From JADGGM01 sp027307005 (lineage in GTDB: Bacteria > Gemmatimonadota > Gemmatimonadetes > Gemmatimonadales > Gemmatimonadaceae): a DNA stretch of 41,430 nucleotides. A program made the translations under genes and the position numbers. The notes below the pieces were generated by a model. The model searched no databases. It was not told the origin of the DNA and saw only the letters and a list, made by a program, of their open reading frames with translations. The stretch is taken from contig DATIEP010000079.1 of NCBI GenBank assembly GCA_035455745.1, forward strand, positions 1-41,430, given 5' to 3'. Positions 1 through 8,308 of this stretch are shown here, in pieces (the first letter of the stretch is position 1; the number at the start of each line of letters is the position of its first letter).

Positions 1-939
1 TCGCGGATTGACTCCGCGGTCGCCAACGGCGCGCGGCCATTTGCGCTCGATCCACAACAGGATGACCGGCGCGACGTAGATCGAGCTGAACGTGCCGGTG
101 AGAACGCCGAACATCATCACGAGCGCGAACGGACGGATCACCTCGCCTCCCAGGAGCGCGAGCGCCATCAAGCACGCAAACACGGTGGTGTGCGTGAGCA
201 CCGAACGCGGCAGCGTTTCGTTGACCCCGCGATTCAGCGTGTCGTACATCGATTCCTTCCGCCGCTTTCGCAGGTCCTCGCGGACGCGGTCGAAGATGAT
301 GATCGTATCGTTGAGCGAGTAGCCGATCATCGTCAGGACGCCGCCGACGACGATGAGCGAGATCTCGAGGTGCAGATACTTGATGAAGGCGAGCGTGCCC
401 AGGATGTCGTGGGCAGTGGCGATGACGGCGGCCAACCCGAATCGCCAGTCGAACCGCCACGCTAGATAGATGAGCGTGAAGAGGAACGACACGAGGATGG
501 CGTAGAACGCCTTCTGTCGGAGCTCGCCGCCCACCTTTGGCCCAACGGCCTCGGTGCGGTCCACGCGATAGTTCGACGCCCCGAATTGCTTGGTGAGCGC
601 CGCTCGGATGTCGCCGGCCACAGACGCCGCGCCGCGCGTCTGCTGCTCTACCGATCGCGGGTCCTGCGCTCGAATGACGAGCGCCGTGTCGGAGCCGAAC
701 GTTTGGATCTCCGCGCCCTTGATCCCCGCGGCGTCGAGCGTACTCCGCACGTCCTTGACGTTAGGCGGCTTGGGGAAGCTCACCTGCATGAGCGTGCCGC
801 CCGTGAACTCGACGCTGTAGTGGTATCCGGAAACGGCAATCCAGATGATGCCGGGCACCATGAAGAGCAGCGTCACGGCCGTCGTGATCTTCCACAGGCG
901 GATGAAATCGATTTTGGTGTCGTGCAGAATGCGCAGCAT
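1..939 (-). CDS. secF: Protein translocase subunit SecF (3' end cut by window edge)
   Basis: SecF is an inner-membrane RND-type subunit that, with SecD, uses the proton-motive force to help pull preproteins through SecYEG. The ATG at 939 opens with MLRILHDTKIDFIRLW followed by a first membrane segment. A periplasmic part follows (SVEFTGGTLMQVSF), then the SecF core with GYSLNDTIIIFDRVRED and later hydrophobic segments. The frame stays open to base 1, giving 313 visible codons, which is about full length for the family, so only a short tail and the stop are missing. The start overlaps the secD stop by one base (TGATG), so the two are very likely translated as a coupled pair. The identification is firm; only the C-terminus is unseen. 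Confidence 0.95.
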   Translation of the reverse strand, partial: MLRILHDTKIDFIRLWKITTAVTLLFMVPGIIWIAVSGYHYSVEFTGGTLMQVSFPKPPNVKDVRSTLDAAGIKGAEIQTFGSDTALVIRAQDPRSVEQQTRGAASVAGDIRAALTKQFGASNYRVDRTEAVGPKVGGELRQKAFYAILVSFLFTLIYLAWRFDWRFGLAAVIATAHDILGTLAFIKYLHLEISLIVVGGVLTMIGYSLNDTIIIFDRVREDLRKRRKESMYDTLNRGVNETLPRSVLTHTTVFACLMALALLGGEVIRPFALVMMFGVLTGTFSSIYVAPVILLWIERKWPRAVGDRGVNPR

Positions 940-2678
940 CAGATACTCAGCGTGCGGGCGCCGCGGGTGCGGTTGAGCCACAAGAGGTAGAACGTCTTGA
1001 CCACGAAGATCGCGCTCACCATCGACGCCGCGATGCCGCAGATGAGCGTCACGGCGAACCCTTTGACCGGCCCCGTGCCGATCCAGTACAGCACCGCGGC
1101 CGTCAGCGCGGTCGACACGTTCGAGTCGATGATTGCCGACATGGCGTGCCGGAACCCTTCATCGATGGACGCACGCACCGTTTTGCCGCGCGCCAGCTCT
1201 TCTCGTATTCGTTCGAAAATCAGCACGTTGGCGTCGACGGCGATGCCGATCGAGAGCACCATGCCGGCGATGCCGGGCAGCGTGAGCGTCGCATCGAGGC
1301 CGGCCAGCAGCGCGAGGGTGAACAGCACGTACAAGCCGAGCGCAATCACCGCCAGAAAACCGGAGAACCGGTAGTAGCCGATCATGATCAGCAGGACCAA
1401 CGCGACGCCTAACGCGCCGGCCTTGAGGCCGTCGTGGATCGAGTCGCTGCCTAACGTTGCGCCGATCGAGCGCGAATCGACCACCTTGAGCGGCACCGGC
1501 AGGGCGCCGGCGCGCAGGACGAGCGCCAGGTCCTGCACCTGCTGCAGCGGCTGCCCGCGCATCGTGATCTGTCCCCGTGTCCCGATCGCGCTCTCGATCA
1601 CCGGCGGCCGTCCCATCACCCTGCCATCGAGCACGATGGCCATGTAGTCGCCGACATGCTTGCCGGTCTCTTGACGGAATCGGCGGCCGCCTTCGCTGTT
1701 CAGCGTAAACTGAACGATGTTGCCTTCGACCGGATCGGTGGCCGGCTTGGCATCGGTGAGATACTCACCGGTAATGATCGGCTTGGAATCGACCAGGTAG
1801 AGCGGCGTGACCTTCGCGCCCTGACCAAGATCCGCCGTGGTGCCCCAGAGCAACGACTTCCCGGGCGGCAGCGCGGCAGCGACGTCCGGATACGCGAGAT
1901 ACCGGGTCAGCGTGGGGACATCGCTGTTGCTAACGAAGTACTCGCCCGGTATTTGACCCGGCTGCAGCAAACGGCTGAACGGTCCGTTGCTGGCGCCATT
2001 GAACACGCCGGTGTCGGATGCGTCAGTCGTTGCGGCTGTCGTGTCCGCTTTGGCAGCTGCCGCGCCTTTGGCGGCCGCCGCACCCTTCGCCTTCCCGGTA
2101 TCCGCTTTGGTCTTCGTGGTATCGGTGGGCGTGAACAGCGATGAGATGGCGTTCTTGGTGGTGTCGCCGCTCGGCTTCGCTCCCGGGGCACCGCCTGCCG
2201 CCCTATCGTACCCCTTGCTGCGTATGATCTGATCGAGGTGCGGCAGCACCTTGTCGAGCGCGCCCGTCTTGTCCGTGATCTGGAACTCGAGGAACGCCGA
2301 CTTCTCGACCAGCTGCTCGGCGCGCTCCTGATCGGTAATGCCCGGGATCTCGACCGTGATGCGATCGTTTCCGACCTTTCGAACGTCGGTTTCCGCGACA
2401 CCCAATTGGTCGATGCGGTTGCGCACCACCTTGAGCGCCCGATCGATCGCTTCCGATATGTTCGCGACAGACTGCTTGGATTGATCGACCTCGAGCGCCA
2501 GGTACATGCCGCCTTGCAAGTCGAGACCCTTCTTGAGCGGCACGTGTCGCTGCGTCGTGTCGTACCACACGCCGTTCTGATTGAGCTGGCGGATGGTCGT
2601 GTCGCGCGGGAAGAGCGCCCAAACGGAGGCGCCGATGAGTATCAGAATCAGGATGATGCGATTACGGATCGTTGCCAT
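939..2678 (-). CDS. secD: Protein translocase subunit SecD
   Basis: SecD (579 aa) is the six-membrane-helix partner of SecF in the export-assisting SecDF complex. The N-terminal helix (IRNRIILILILIGASVWALF) is followed by the family signature GLDLQGGMYLALEVD. The C-terminal core carries GIAVDANVLIFERIREEL and a series of membrane helices. Between about residues 190 and 245 there is a Lys/Ala/Thr/Asp-rich low-complexity stretch inserted in the periplasmic region. I chose the ATG at 2678 because the open frame upstream runs into ribF and has no SecD-like sequence. No clear Shine-Dalgarno is visible. YajC, a common upstream neighbour, is absent; ribF lies 67 bases upstream. The stop overlaps secF. 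Confidence 0.95.
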   Translation of the reverse strand: MATIRNRIILILILIGASVWALFPRDTTIRQLNQNGVWYDTTQRHVPLKKGLDLQGGMYLALEVDQSKQSVANISEAIDRALKVVRNRIDQLGVAETDVRKVGNDRITVEIPGITDQERAEQLVEKSAFLEFQITDKTGALDKVLPHLDQIIRSKGYDRAAGGAPGAKPSGDTTKNAISSLFTPTDTTKTKADTGKAKGAAAAKGAAAAKADTTAATTDASDTGVFNGASNGPFSRLLQPGQIPGEYFVSNSDVPTLTRYLAYPDVAAALPPGKSLLWGTTADLGQGAKVTPLYLVDSKPIITGEYLTDAKPATDPVEGNIVQFTLNSEGGRRFRQETGKHVGDYMAIVLDGRVMGRPPVIESAIGTRGQITMRGQPLQQVQDLALVLRAGALPVPLKVVDSRSIGATLGSDSIHDGLKAGALGVALVLLIMIGYYRFSGFLAVIALGLYVLFTLALLAGLDATLTLPGIAGMVLSIGIAVDANVLIFERIREELARGKTVRASIDEGFRHAMSAIIDSNVSTALTAAVLYWIGTGPVKGFAVTLICGIAASMVSAIFVVKTFYLLWLNRTRGARTLSI

Positions 2679-2745
2679 GCGACGGCGGGAGGAGGGGCCG
2701 CGGAAGGTTTCGGTAAAGTATTGAAGGTTACCGGAATAGATGGGT

Positions 2746-3678
2746 TCAGTCAACGCGCCGCGCGAGAATGGCGCGGGCTCGCTCGCCGTCGCGCCGCAGC
2801 TGCGCAACCAGCTCGTCTCGACCGGCGAAGGCCCGGGTTTCTCGCAGACGCTCTACGAAGTCGACGCGCACACACGCACCGTAGAGGTCGATATCCGTGT
2901 CGAACAGGTGCACCTCGAGGGACCGCGCGAGATCGCCAAACGTGGGTCGCGGGCCGAGGTTCATCATACCCCCGAATTCGCCGACAGGCGTCTGCGCCTT
3001 GACGGCGTACACACCATCCGGGGGAAGCAGCTTGCGCGGCGGCGGCGATTCGAGATTGATGGTCGGGAATCCCAAGGCGCGCCCGCGCCGCTCTCCCCGT
3101 CCGACGCGCGACTGCACCGAATACGGGCGGCCGAGCGCCCGGGCCGCATGGTGGAGGTCGCCGCCGGCGACGGCGCGGCGGATGAGCGTCGACGATACTA
3201 CGCGGCCGTCGCCGGTGGCAACCGCGCTCACGACCTCGACGCCGAATCCGCGCTCGTGTCCAAGCGCGCGCATGACTTCGACGTCGCCTTCCCGGCCCCG
3301 GCCGAAGCCGTGGTCGTGGCCGATGACGAGATGTTTGACGTGGAAGCGATGGCGCAGCACCTCGTCCACGAACTGCGCGGCGCTGTAGCGCTGGAGCACG
3401 GGCGTGAACGGGACGATCGCCATGTATCGCACACCGCTCTCGGCGACGACTTCGAGCTTTTCGCCGGCCACCGTCAAGAGCAGCGGCGCGGCGGTCGGGT
3501 TGACCACCTCGAGCGGGTGCGGGTCGAAGGTGACCAGCACGCTGTCGAGCGACATCTCGCCGGCGCGCTGGACGATGCGCGCGAGGACGTCGCGGTGGCC
3601 CAGGTGCACGCCGTCGAACGTGCCGACGGTGATCACGGTGCCGCGCTCGTTCGGCGGGAGGCCGGATCCGTCAGCCAT
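2746..3678 (-). CDS. ribF: Bifunctional riboflavin kinase / FAD synthetase RibF
   Basis: RibF (310 aa, normal length) phosphorylates riboflavin to FMN and adenylylates FMN to FAD. The N-terminal nucleotidyltransferase domain opens with TVGTFDGVHLGHRDVL, a HxGH-type motif, and contains VTFDPHPLEVV. Later VIGHDHGFGRGREGD and the kinase-domain signatures GRPYSVQSRVGRGERRGR and LGFPTINLE are seen, ending with VHLFDTDIDLYG. The ATG at 3678 overlaps the 3' end of truB by 8 bases, implying coupling. It closes the translation-factor cluster, as ribF often does after truB in bacteria. The longer open frame up to 3903 is truB antiframe and was not used. Confidence 0.95.
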   Translation of the reverse strand: MADGSGLPPNERGTVITVGTFDGVHLGHRDVLARIVQRAGEMSLDSVLVTFDPHPLEVVNPTAAPLLLTVAGEKLEVVAESGVRYMAIVPFTPVLQRYSAAQFVDEVLRHRFHVKHLVIGHDHGFGRGREGDVEVMRALGHERGFGVEVVSAVATGDGRVVSSTLIRRAVAGGDLHHAARALGRPYSVQSRVGRGERRGRALGFPTINLESPPPRKLLPPDGVYAVKAQTPVGEFGGMMNLGPRPTFGDLARSLEVHLFDTDIDLYGACVRVDFVERLRETRAFAGRDELVAQLRRDGERARAILARRVD

Positions 3679-4537
3679 CGGCGAGCACGGTGCGGGGATG
3701 CCACCCATCGCCCTGCCGTTGGGCGACGGCGACGAGGGCGCCCGTCGGGTCGACGAGCGCCGCGTGACGAGCCCCGGCGTCGGGTGCCGCTCCGGCCACA
3801 TCGCGGCCCAGACGCACCTGCCTAACGGTGTCGTCGTCGAGGGCGACGACGGGGAGCGACGGCACCGCGGCCAGCGGCGGCAGCACGGGGGCGGCGCCGG
3901 CACGCAGCAGCTCGAGATCGCACGCCGCGGCGACGTCGAACCGTCCGCTGTGCAGCCGTCGCAGGGCGGTCAGATGCGCCGCGCCGCCGGCAGCCCGGCC
4001 GAGGTCCCGCGCCAGCGCGCGCACATAGGTACCGCCGCTGCACCGCACGGTGACGTCGACCTCGTCCTCGCGCCACGCGGTCGCCATCCATTCGTGCACC
4101 GTGACCTGAACCGGCGCGAGATCGAGCGGTGCGCCGCGGCGGGCCGCCGCGTGGGCACGCTCCCCCGCCACCTGCTTGGCCGAATAAGCCGGCGGCACTT
4201 GCGCGATCTCTCCCGTGAGGCTGCGCATGGCGCGCTCGATGGCCTCGCGCGGCGGCACCGGAGCCGAGCGCACGACCGCGCCGGTGCCGTCATCGGTGTC
4301 GGTTTCGTCGCCCAACTTTATGGTCGCGGCGTACACTTTCGGCTCGCCGTCGAGATACGGGAGGAGCCGCGTCGCGCGTCCGACGAGGAGGACGAGCAAG
4401 CCGGTCGCGAACGGGTCGAGCGTGCCGCCATGCCCAACGCGGCGCACGTGCAATGCGTGGCGCGCGATGGCAACGACATCGTGCGATGTGATGCCGGCCG
4501 GCTTGTCGACGAGGACCAGCCCGTCAATCGTCGGCAT
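3671..4537 (-). CDS. truB: tRNA pseudouridine(55) synthase TruB
   Basis: TruB (288 aa) isomerises U55 in the T-loop of tRNAs. The N-terminus has DGLVLVDKPAGITSHDVV, then GHGGTLDPFATGLLVLLVG, where the Asp in GTLDP is the catalytic aspartate of the family. YAATIKLGDETDTDDGTG and GGTYVRALARDLG are further TruB signatures. I prefer the ATG at 4537 (MPTIDGLVLV), which overlaps the rbfA end by 14 bases. A second possible start at 4558 would add seven residues. The neighbours rbfA and ribF are the usual ones for truB. Confidence 0.95.
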   Translation of the reverse strand: MPTIDGLVLVDKPAGITSHDVVAIARHALHVRRVGHGGTLDPFATGLLVLLVGRATRLLPYLDGEPKVYAATIKLGDETDTDDGTGAVVRSAPVPPREAIERAMRSLTGEIAQVPPAYSAKQVAGERAHAAARRGAPLDLAPVQVTVHEWMATAWREDEVDVTVRCSGGTYVRALARDLGRAAGGAAHLTALRRLHSGRFDVAAACDLELLRAGAAPVLPPLAAVPSLPVVALDDDTVRQVRLGRDVAGAAPDAGARHAALVDPTGALVAVAQRQGDGWHPRTVLADG

Positions 4538-4922
4538 CCTCGTCGCGGGGAGGCGCATCGCCGGTCGGCGTGTCGTCGCGCAGGCGGGCGAGGAGTGACT
4601 CGATGCGCGTCGCGTGCTCGGCGGTCTCGTCGCGGCGGAACTCGATTTCCGGCGCGAGGCGCAGGCGCAGCGCGCGTGCGACGAGGGGGCGCAAGTGCGC
4701 GGCGAGGCTCGCCAGTCCCTCGAGCGTCGAGCGGTGCACGGCCTCGTCGCCTAACACAGTGACGTAGACGCGGGCGTGGCGCAGATCGCGCGTGACGTCG
4801 ACGCCGGTGACGGTGACGAGGCCGACGACGCGCGGATCCTTCACGCCTTCAGTGAGAAACCGCGCCACGACTTCGCGGATGCCTTCGGCGACGCGGTCGG
4901 CGCGACGATGATCGGGACTCAT
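4524..4922 (-). CDS. rbfA: Ribosome-binding factor A
   Basis: RbfA (132 aa) binds the 30S subunit and assists late 16S rRNA maturation. The protein has the RbfA KH-like fold pattern: RRADRVAEGIREVVARFL near the start, KDPRVVGLVTVTGVDVTRDLRHARVYV in the middle, and LRLRLAPEIEFRRDE with the typical P-E-I-x-F-R-x-D motif. An acidic tail follows and overlaps truB. I use the ATG at 4922; a GTG nine bases further upstream is also possible. The position after infB and DUF503 matches the conserved bacterial cluster. Confidence 0.93.
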   Translation of the reverse strand: MSPDHRRADRVAEGIREVVARFLTEGVKDPRVVGLVTVTGVDVTRDLRHARVYVTVLGDEAVHRSTLEGLASLAAHLRPLVARALRLRLAPEIEFRRDETAEHATRIESLLARLRDDTPTGDAPPRDEDADD

Positions 4923-4952
4923 GCGATGCACTCGGTGAATCGGCGCGCGCCG

Positions 4953-5234
4953 TTAGAAAAACGCGCGCACGGAATCGATGACGCGGCACCCGGCGGCAGT
5001 GCCGACTACGCGATCAATGGTGGACAACACGGACTCGGCGTGCCGCCGGTCGGTGGAGACGACGCACGCCGTGAGCTCGGCGCGCTGCCACGCATCGTGG
5101 TGGCCGGTCTCGGCCACCGATACGTTGTACTCGTTGTGCAACCGGGCCTTGATGCGCGAGAGCACGGACCGCTTCTCCTTGAGCGAGTGTGCGGCTGGCA
5201 CGTGCAAGTCCCACGAAATGGACGCGATGGTCAT
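4953..5234 (-). CDS. DUF503 (YlxP-like) protein
   Basis: This 93-residue protein belongs to the small DUF503/YlxP family, frequently found between infB and rbfA. The sequence shows the family pattern: DLHVPAAHSLKEKRSVLSRIKARLHNEYNVSVAE at the start, then DAWQRAELTACVVSTDRRHAE, and a short C-terminal helix. No catalytic residues are evident. The role is not established; a link to ribosome or RNA biology is inferred from the conserved neighbourhood. ATG at 5234 lies 9 bases after the infB stop. Confidence 0.88.
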   Translation of the reverse strand: MTIASISWDLHVPAAHSLKEKRSVLSRIKARLHNEYNVSVAETGHHDAWQRAELTACVVSTDRRHAESVLSTIDRVVGTAAGCRVIDSVRAFF

Positions 5235-5243
5235 GAGGCCTGG

Positions 5244-7961
5244 TCAGAGCGTCCGCGCGACTTCCTCCTTCCGGTAGCATTCGATCACGTCGCCGATCTT
5301 GATGTCGTTGAAGTGCTCGATGCCGATGCCGCACTCGAAGCCGTCGCGCACTTCGCGGACGTCGTCCTTGAACCGGCGGAGCGACGCGATGGTGCCGTCG
5401 TAGATCTCGACGGCGTCGCGCACCACGCGCACGCGACCCTGGCGCGTGATGATGCCGCTGCGCACGTAGCACCCTGCCACCACGCCGATGCGCGGCACTC
5501 GGAACAGCTGCCGCACCTCGGCTTCGCCTAACGTGACTTCGCGCTCCTCGGGACGGAGCATGCCGCTCAACGCGGCGCGCACGTCGTCGACCGCCTCGTA
5601 GATGACGCGGTAGAGCTTGAGGTCGACGCCTTCGCGCTCGGCGGCGGCGCGGGCGTTGTTGTCCGGCCGCACGTGGAAGCCGATGATGATGGCGCCGGAC
5701 GCCTTGGCGAGCAGGATGTCGCTCTCGGTGATGGCGCCGACGCCGCGGTGCACGACCTCGACCTTCACTTCGGCGTTGGACAGCTGGCCTAACGCATCGG
5801 CGAGGGCTTCGGCCGGACCGCCCTGGTCGGCCTTGATGAGCAGGGGCAGCGTGCGCACCTGGCCGGCCGCCGCCTGCGCCATGAAGTCCTCGAGCGACAC
5901 GGCGACGCGCGACGTGCGGCGGCTCTTGGCCTCGCGGTCCAGCCGCTGGCGCCGCTGCGCGACATCGCGCGCCGCGGTCGCGTCTTCGACGACGAGCAGC
6001 TGGTCGCCCGCCATGGGTACGCCCTCGATGCCTAACACCTGCACCGGAATGGCCGGCCCCGCGGACGGCACCGTCTTGCCGCGCTCGTCGAACAGCGCGC
6101 GGACGCGGCCCGAGTACATGCCGCAGATGAAATCGTCGCCGACCTTGAGCGTGCCCTGCTGGACGAGCAGCGTCGCCACCGGCCCCTTCCCCGGATCCAG
6201 CTGCGCTTCGACCACGGTGCCTAACGCTTTGCGCGACGGATTGGCCTTGAGATCGAGAATCTCCGCCTGCAGCAGCACCTGATCGAGCAGATCGCCGACG
6301 TTCGTGCCCTTCTTCGCCGAGATCGGCGTGGCGAGCGTGTTGCCGCCGAATTCCTCGAGCACGACGCCGTGCTGCAACAGGTCCTGCTTCACCTTCTGCA
6401 CGTTGGCGCTCGGCAAATCGATCTTGTTGATCGCGACGACTAACGGGACGCCCGCGTTCCTGGCGTGCGAGATCGCCTCGATCGTCTGCGGCATCACCTG
6501 GTCGTCGGCCGCGACCACGAGCACGACGATGTCGGTCACTTGCGCGCCGCGCGCCCGCATGGCCGTGAACGCTTCGTGGCCCGGCGTATCGAGGAACGTG
6601 ATCTGACGCCCGCCGGGCAGCGACACGTGGTACGCGCCGATGTGCTGCGTGATGCCACCGGATTCGCCGGCGACGACGTTGGCCTTCCGGATGTAGTCGA
6701 GGAGCGACGTCTTGCCGTGGTCGACGTGGCCCATGATGGTGACCACCGGCGGACGCGGGGCCAGATTCTCAGGCAACTCTTCGACCGTCTCCTGTGCCGC
6801 GGCGTACTCGGCTTCGCGAACCGCATGGAATCCGAATTCGCTGGCGATCAAGTCGATCTGATCGAAGTCGAGGCGCTGGTTGATCGTGACCATGAACCCG
6901 AGGTTCTTGAGCGCGAACGTCACGATCTGCGTGGGCGGAATCTTGAGGATCGACGCGAGCTCGCTGACCGTGATGAATTCGTTGACGTGCACTGAGGTGC
7001 GCTCGCGCTCGGCTTCGGCTGCGCGCTGCGCTTCGATCTCCTCACGCGACGCACCTTCATCGGCACGCCGCGGACCGCGGCGCGTCGGAGCGCCGCGAAG
7101 GGCCGTCATGGTCCGGGAGATGTTCGCCGTCACGGCTTCCTGATCGACGACGCCGCGCTTGCCCTTCTTGCGCTTCCCGCCGCGTTTTTCTTCGCGGCGC
7201 GGCGGCGCACCCGTGGCCGCGCCGGGGGCGGCCGACGCGATGGGCCGCGGGGGGAACGGCGTGGACGACGCGACCGGCTTGGGCCGGGGTGGACCGGGCA
7301 CGACCGGGCGCGGCCGCTGCCAATCGGCGGGCGGCGACGACCCAGGCGCCCGTTGGGCCGGCGCCGATGCGGGGCCGGCGTGCGCCGCCGCGGCCTGGTG
7401 ATCGGCCGGCGGCGCGGCGCGGCCGTGCTCGGCCGGGCCGGCGTCGGGGAACGCGCGCGACGGCGCGTGCGTGCTCCGTTGGGCATCGGCGGGCGTTAGG
7501 CGGGCGGGCGCGGCCAGCGGCGAGGGCGGCGCCTCGAAGGCGCGCCGCGTCTCGACTTCATCGACGTGCGTGTGCGGCTCGTCGTCGATCTCGGCCGGCG
7601 CGCCGCCGTTCGTTCCCACCGCCGCCGCCTCCGCGGCCGCCGCTTCGGCGGCCGCGATGTCCGCGGCGCGGCGGCGCCGACGCTTGACCGGCTCCCCCCC
7701 GCCCGATGCCGCCGGCTCGGGCTCGGGCGCCGGCGCCGCGACCGCCGTCGCACGGCGACGGCGGCCCGGCGCCGGCGCCGGCTTCTCCTGACGCGCACGC
7801 TTCTCCCGCTCCCACCGCGCACGCAGTCTCGCCACCTGCTCGTCCGTCAATGGACTCAGATGACTCCGCACCGGAACGTCCATCGACCGGAGCATGGTCA
7901 TCAGGTCGTCGTTGGAAATCCCGAATTCGCCTGCCAGGTCGTGCACACGCAGCTTGATCAA
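5244..7961 (-). CDS. infB: Translation initiation factor IF-2
   Basis: IF-2 (905 aa) is the GTPase that brings initiator fMet-tRNA to the 30S subunit and promotes subunit joining. Residues 1-50 form the N-terminal IF2N helix domain (MIKLRVHDLAGEFGIS). Residues 55-320 are a long Pro/Ala/Arg-rich linker. A second IF2N-like segment lies around 325-385. The G domain begins near 405 with G1 GHVDHGKT at 411-418, then the DTPGHEAF and NKIDLP motifs, followed by the beta-barrel and initiator-tRNA-binding domains ending with GFECGIGIEHFNDIKIGD. The start is TTG, supported by a strong AGAGGAGG about seven bases upstream. The TTG overlaps the TGA of the upstream L7Ae-like gene by two bases. Confidence 0.96.
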   Translation of the reverse strand: MIKLRVHDLAGEFGISNDDLMTMLRSMDVPVRSHLSPLTDEQVARLRARWEREKRARQEKPAPAPGRRRRATAVAAPAPEPEPAASGGGEPVKRRRRRAADIAAAEAAAAEAAAVGTNGGAPAEIDDEPHTHVDEVETRRAFEAPPSPLAAPARLTPADAQRSTHAPSRAFPDAGPAEHGRAAPPADHQAAAAHAGPASAPAQRAPGSSPPADWQRPRPVVPGPPRPKPVASSTPFPPRPIASAAPGAATGAPPRREEKRGGKRKKGKRGVVDQEAVTANISRTMTALRGAPTRRGPRRADEGASREEIEAQRAAEAERERTSVHVNEFITVSELASILKIPPTQIVTFALKNLGFMVTINQRLDFDQIDLIASEFGFHAVREAEYAAAQETVEELPENLAPRPPVVTIMGHVDHGKTSLLDYIRKANVVAGESGGITQHIGAYHVSLPGGRQITFLDTPGHEAFTAMRARGAQVTDIVVLVVAADDQVMPQTIEAISHARNAGVPLVVAINKIDLPSANVQKVKQDLLQHGVVLEEFGGNTLATPISAKKGTNVGDLLDQVLLQAEILDLKANPSRKALGTVVEAQLDPGKGPVATLLVQQGTLKVGDDFICGMYSGRVRALFDERGKTVPSAGPAIPVQVLGIEGVPMAGDQLLVVEDATAARDVAQRRQRLDREAKSRRTSRVAVSLEDFMAQAAAGQVRTLPLLIKADQGGPAEALADALGQLSNAEVKVEVVHRGVGAITESDILLAKASGAIIIGFHVRPDNNARAAAEREGVDLKLYRVIYEAVDDVRAALSGMLRPEEREVTLGEAEVRQLFRVPRIGVVAGCYVRSGIITRQGRVRVVRDAVEIYDGTIASLRRFKDDVREVRDGFECGIGIEHFNDIKIGDVIECYRKEEVARTL

Positions 7962-8308
7962 AACGCCCCTCCTCTGGAGCCCCCGCCGGGAGCCGATCTC
8001 GCAACGGCGCGAATCCCGCGCGCCAAATCGCGATCTACAATACCTACTGCCGCCGTCGTCTCACGTCCAACCGCCGCGCCTAACGCTGCCGCGCTCGGCC
8101 CCTCCACGATCATCACCCGCCGCGCCTTGAGCAGCGGAATCACCTTCGCCAAACTGTGGCGCGACGCGTCCGGGGCCACCACCACCAGTGCCAGTCCGCC
8201 CCGCCGCGCCGTTTCGCGCACCCGCTCGACACCCACCACCGCGTTTCGCGCGCGGTGGCCGAGTCCCACGAGACCCGCGACGCGCCGGTCGCGCTCCGCG
8301 TCCGTCAC
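7958..8308 (-). CDS. Ribosomal protein L7Ae/L30e-family RNA-binding protein (YlxQ-like)
   Basis: A 116-residue protein of the L7Ae/L30e/YlxQ family, which binds kink-turn RNA. The visible match is VAGLVGLGHRARNAVVGVERVRETARRGGLALVVVAPDAS, followed by HSLAKVIPLLKARRVMIVEG and a conserved C-terminal helix region. It starts at a GTG that overlaps the nusA stop as GTGA, and its own TGA overlaps the infB TTG start. In many bacteria the order is nusA-ylxR-ylxQ-infB; here ylxR (DUF448) is not present between nusA and this gene. The much longer open frame extending back to 8890 is antiframe within nusA. The specific RNA target is unknown. Confidence 0.85.
   Translation of the reverse strand: MTDAERDRRVAGLVGLGHRARNAVVGVERVRETARRGGLALVVVAPDASRHSLAKVIPLLKARRVMIVEGPSAAALGAAVGRETTAAVGIVDRDLARGIRAVARSAPGGGSRGGAF

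Noticed and set aside
2679..2745. Promoter for secD in the ribF-secD gap
   Set aside because: A TACTTT-like box is present but no acceptable -35 at normal spacing; transcription probably continues from ribF.
3404..4762. Plus-strand open frame of 452 codons
   Set aside because: It lies antisense to ribF, truB and rbfA, all of which have clear family motifs; the translated product is low-complexity.
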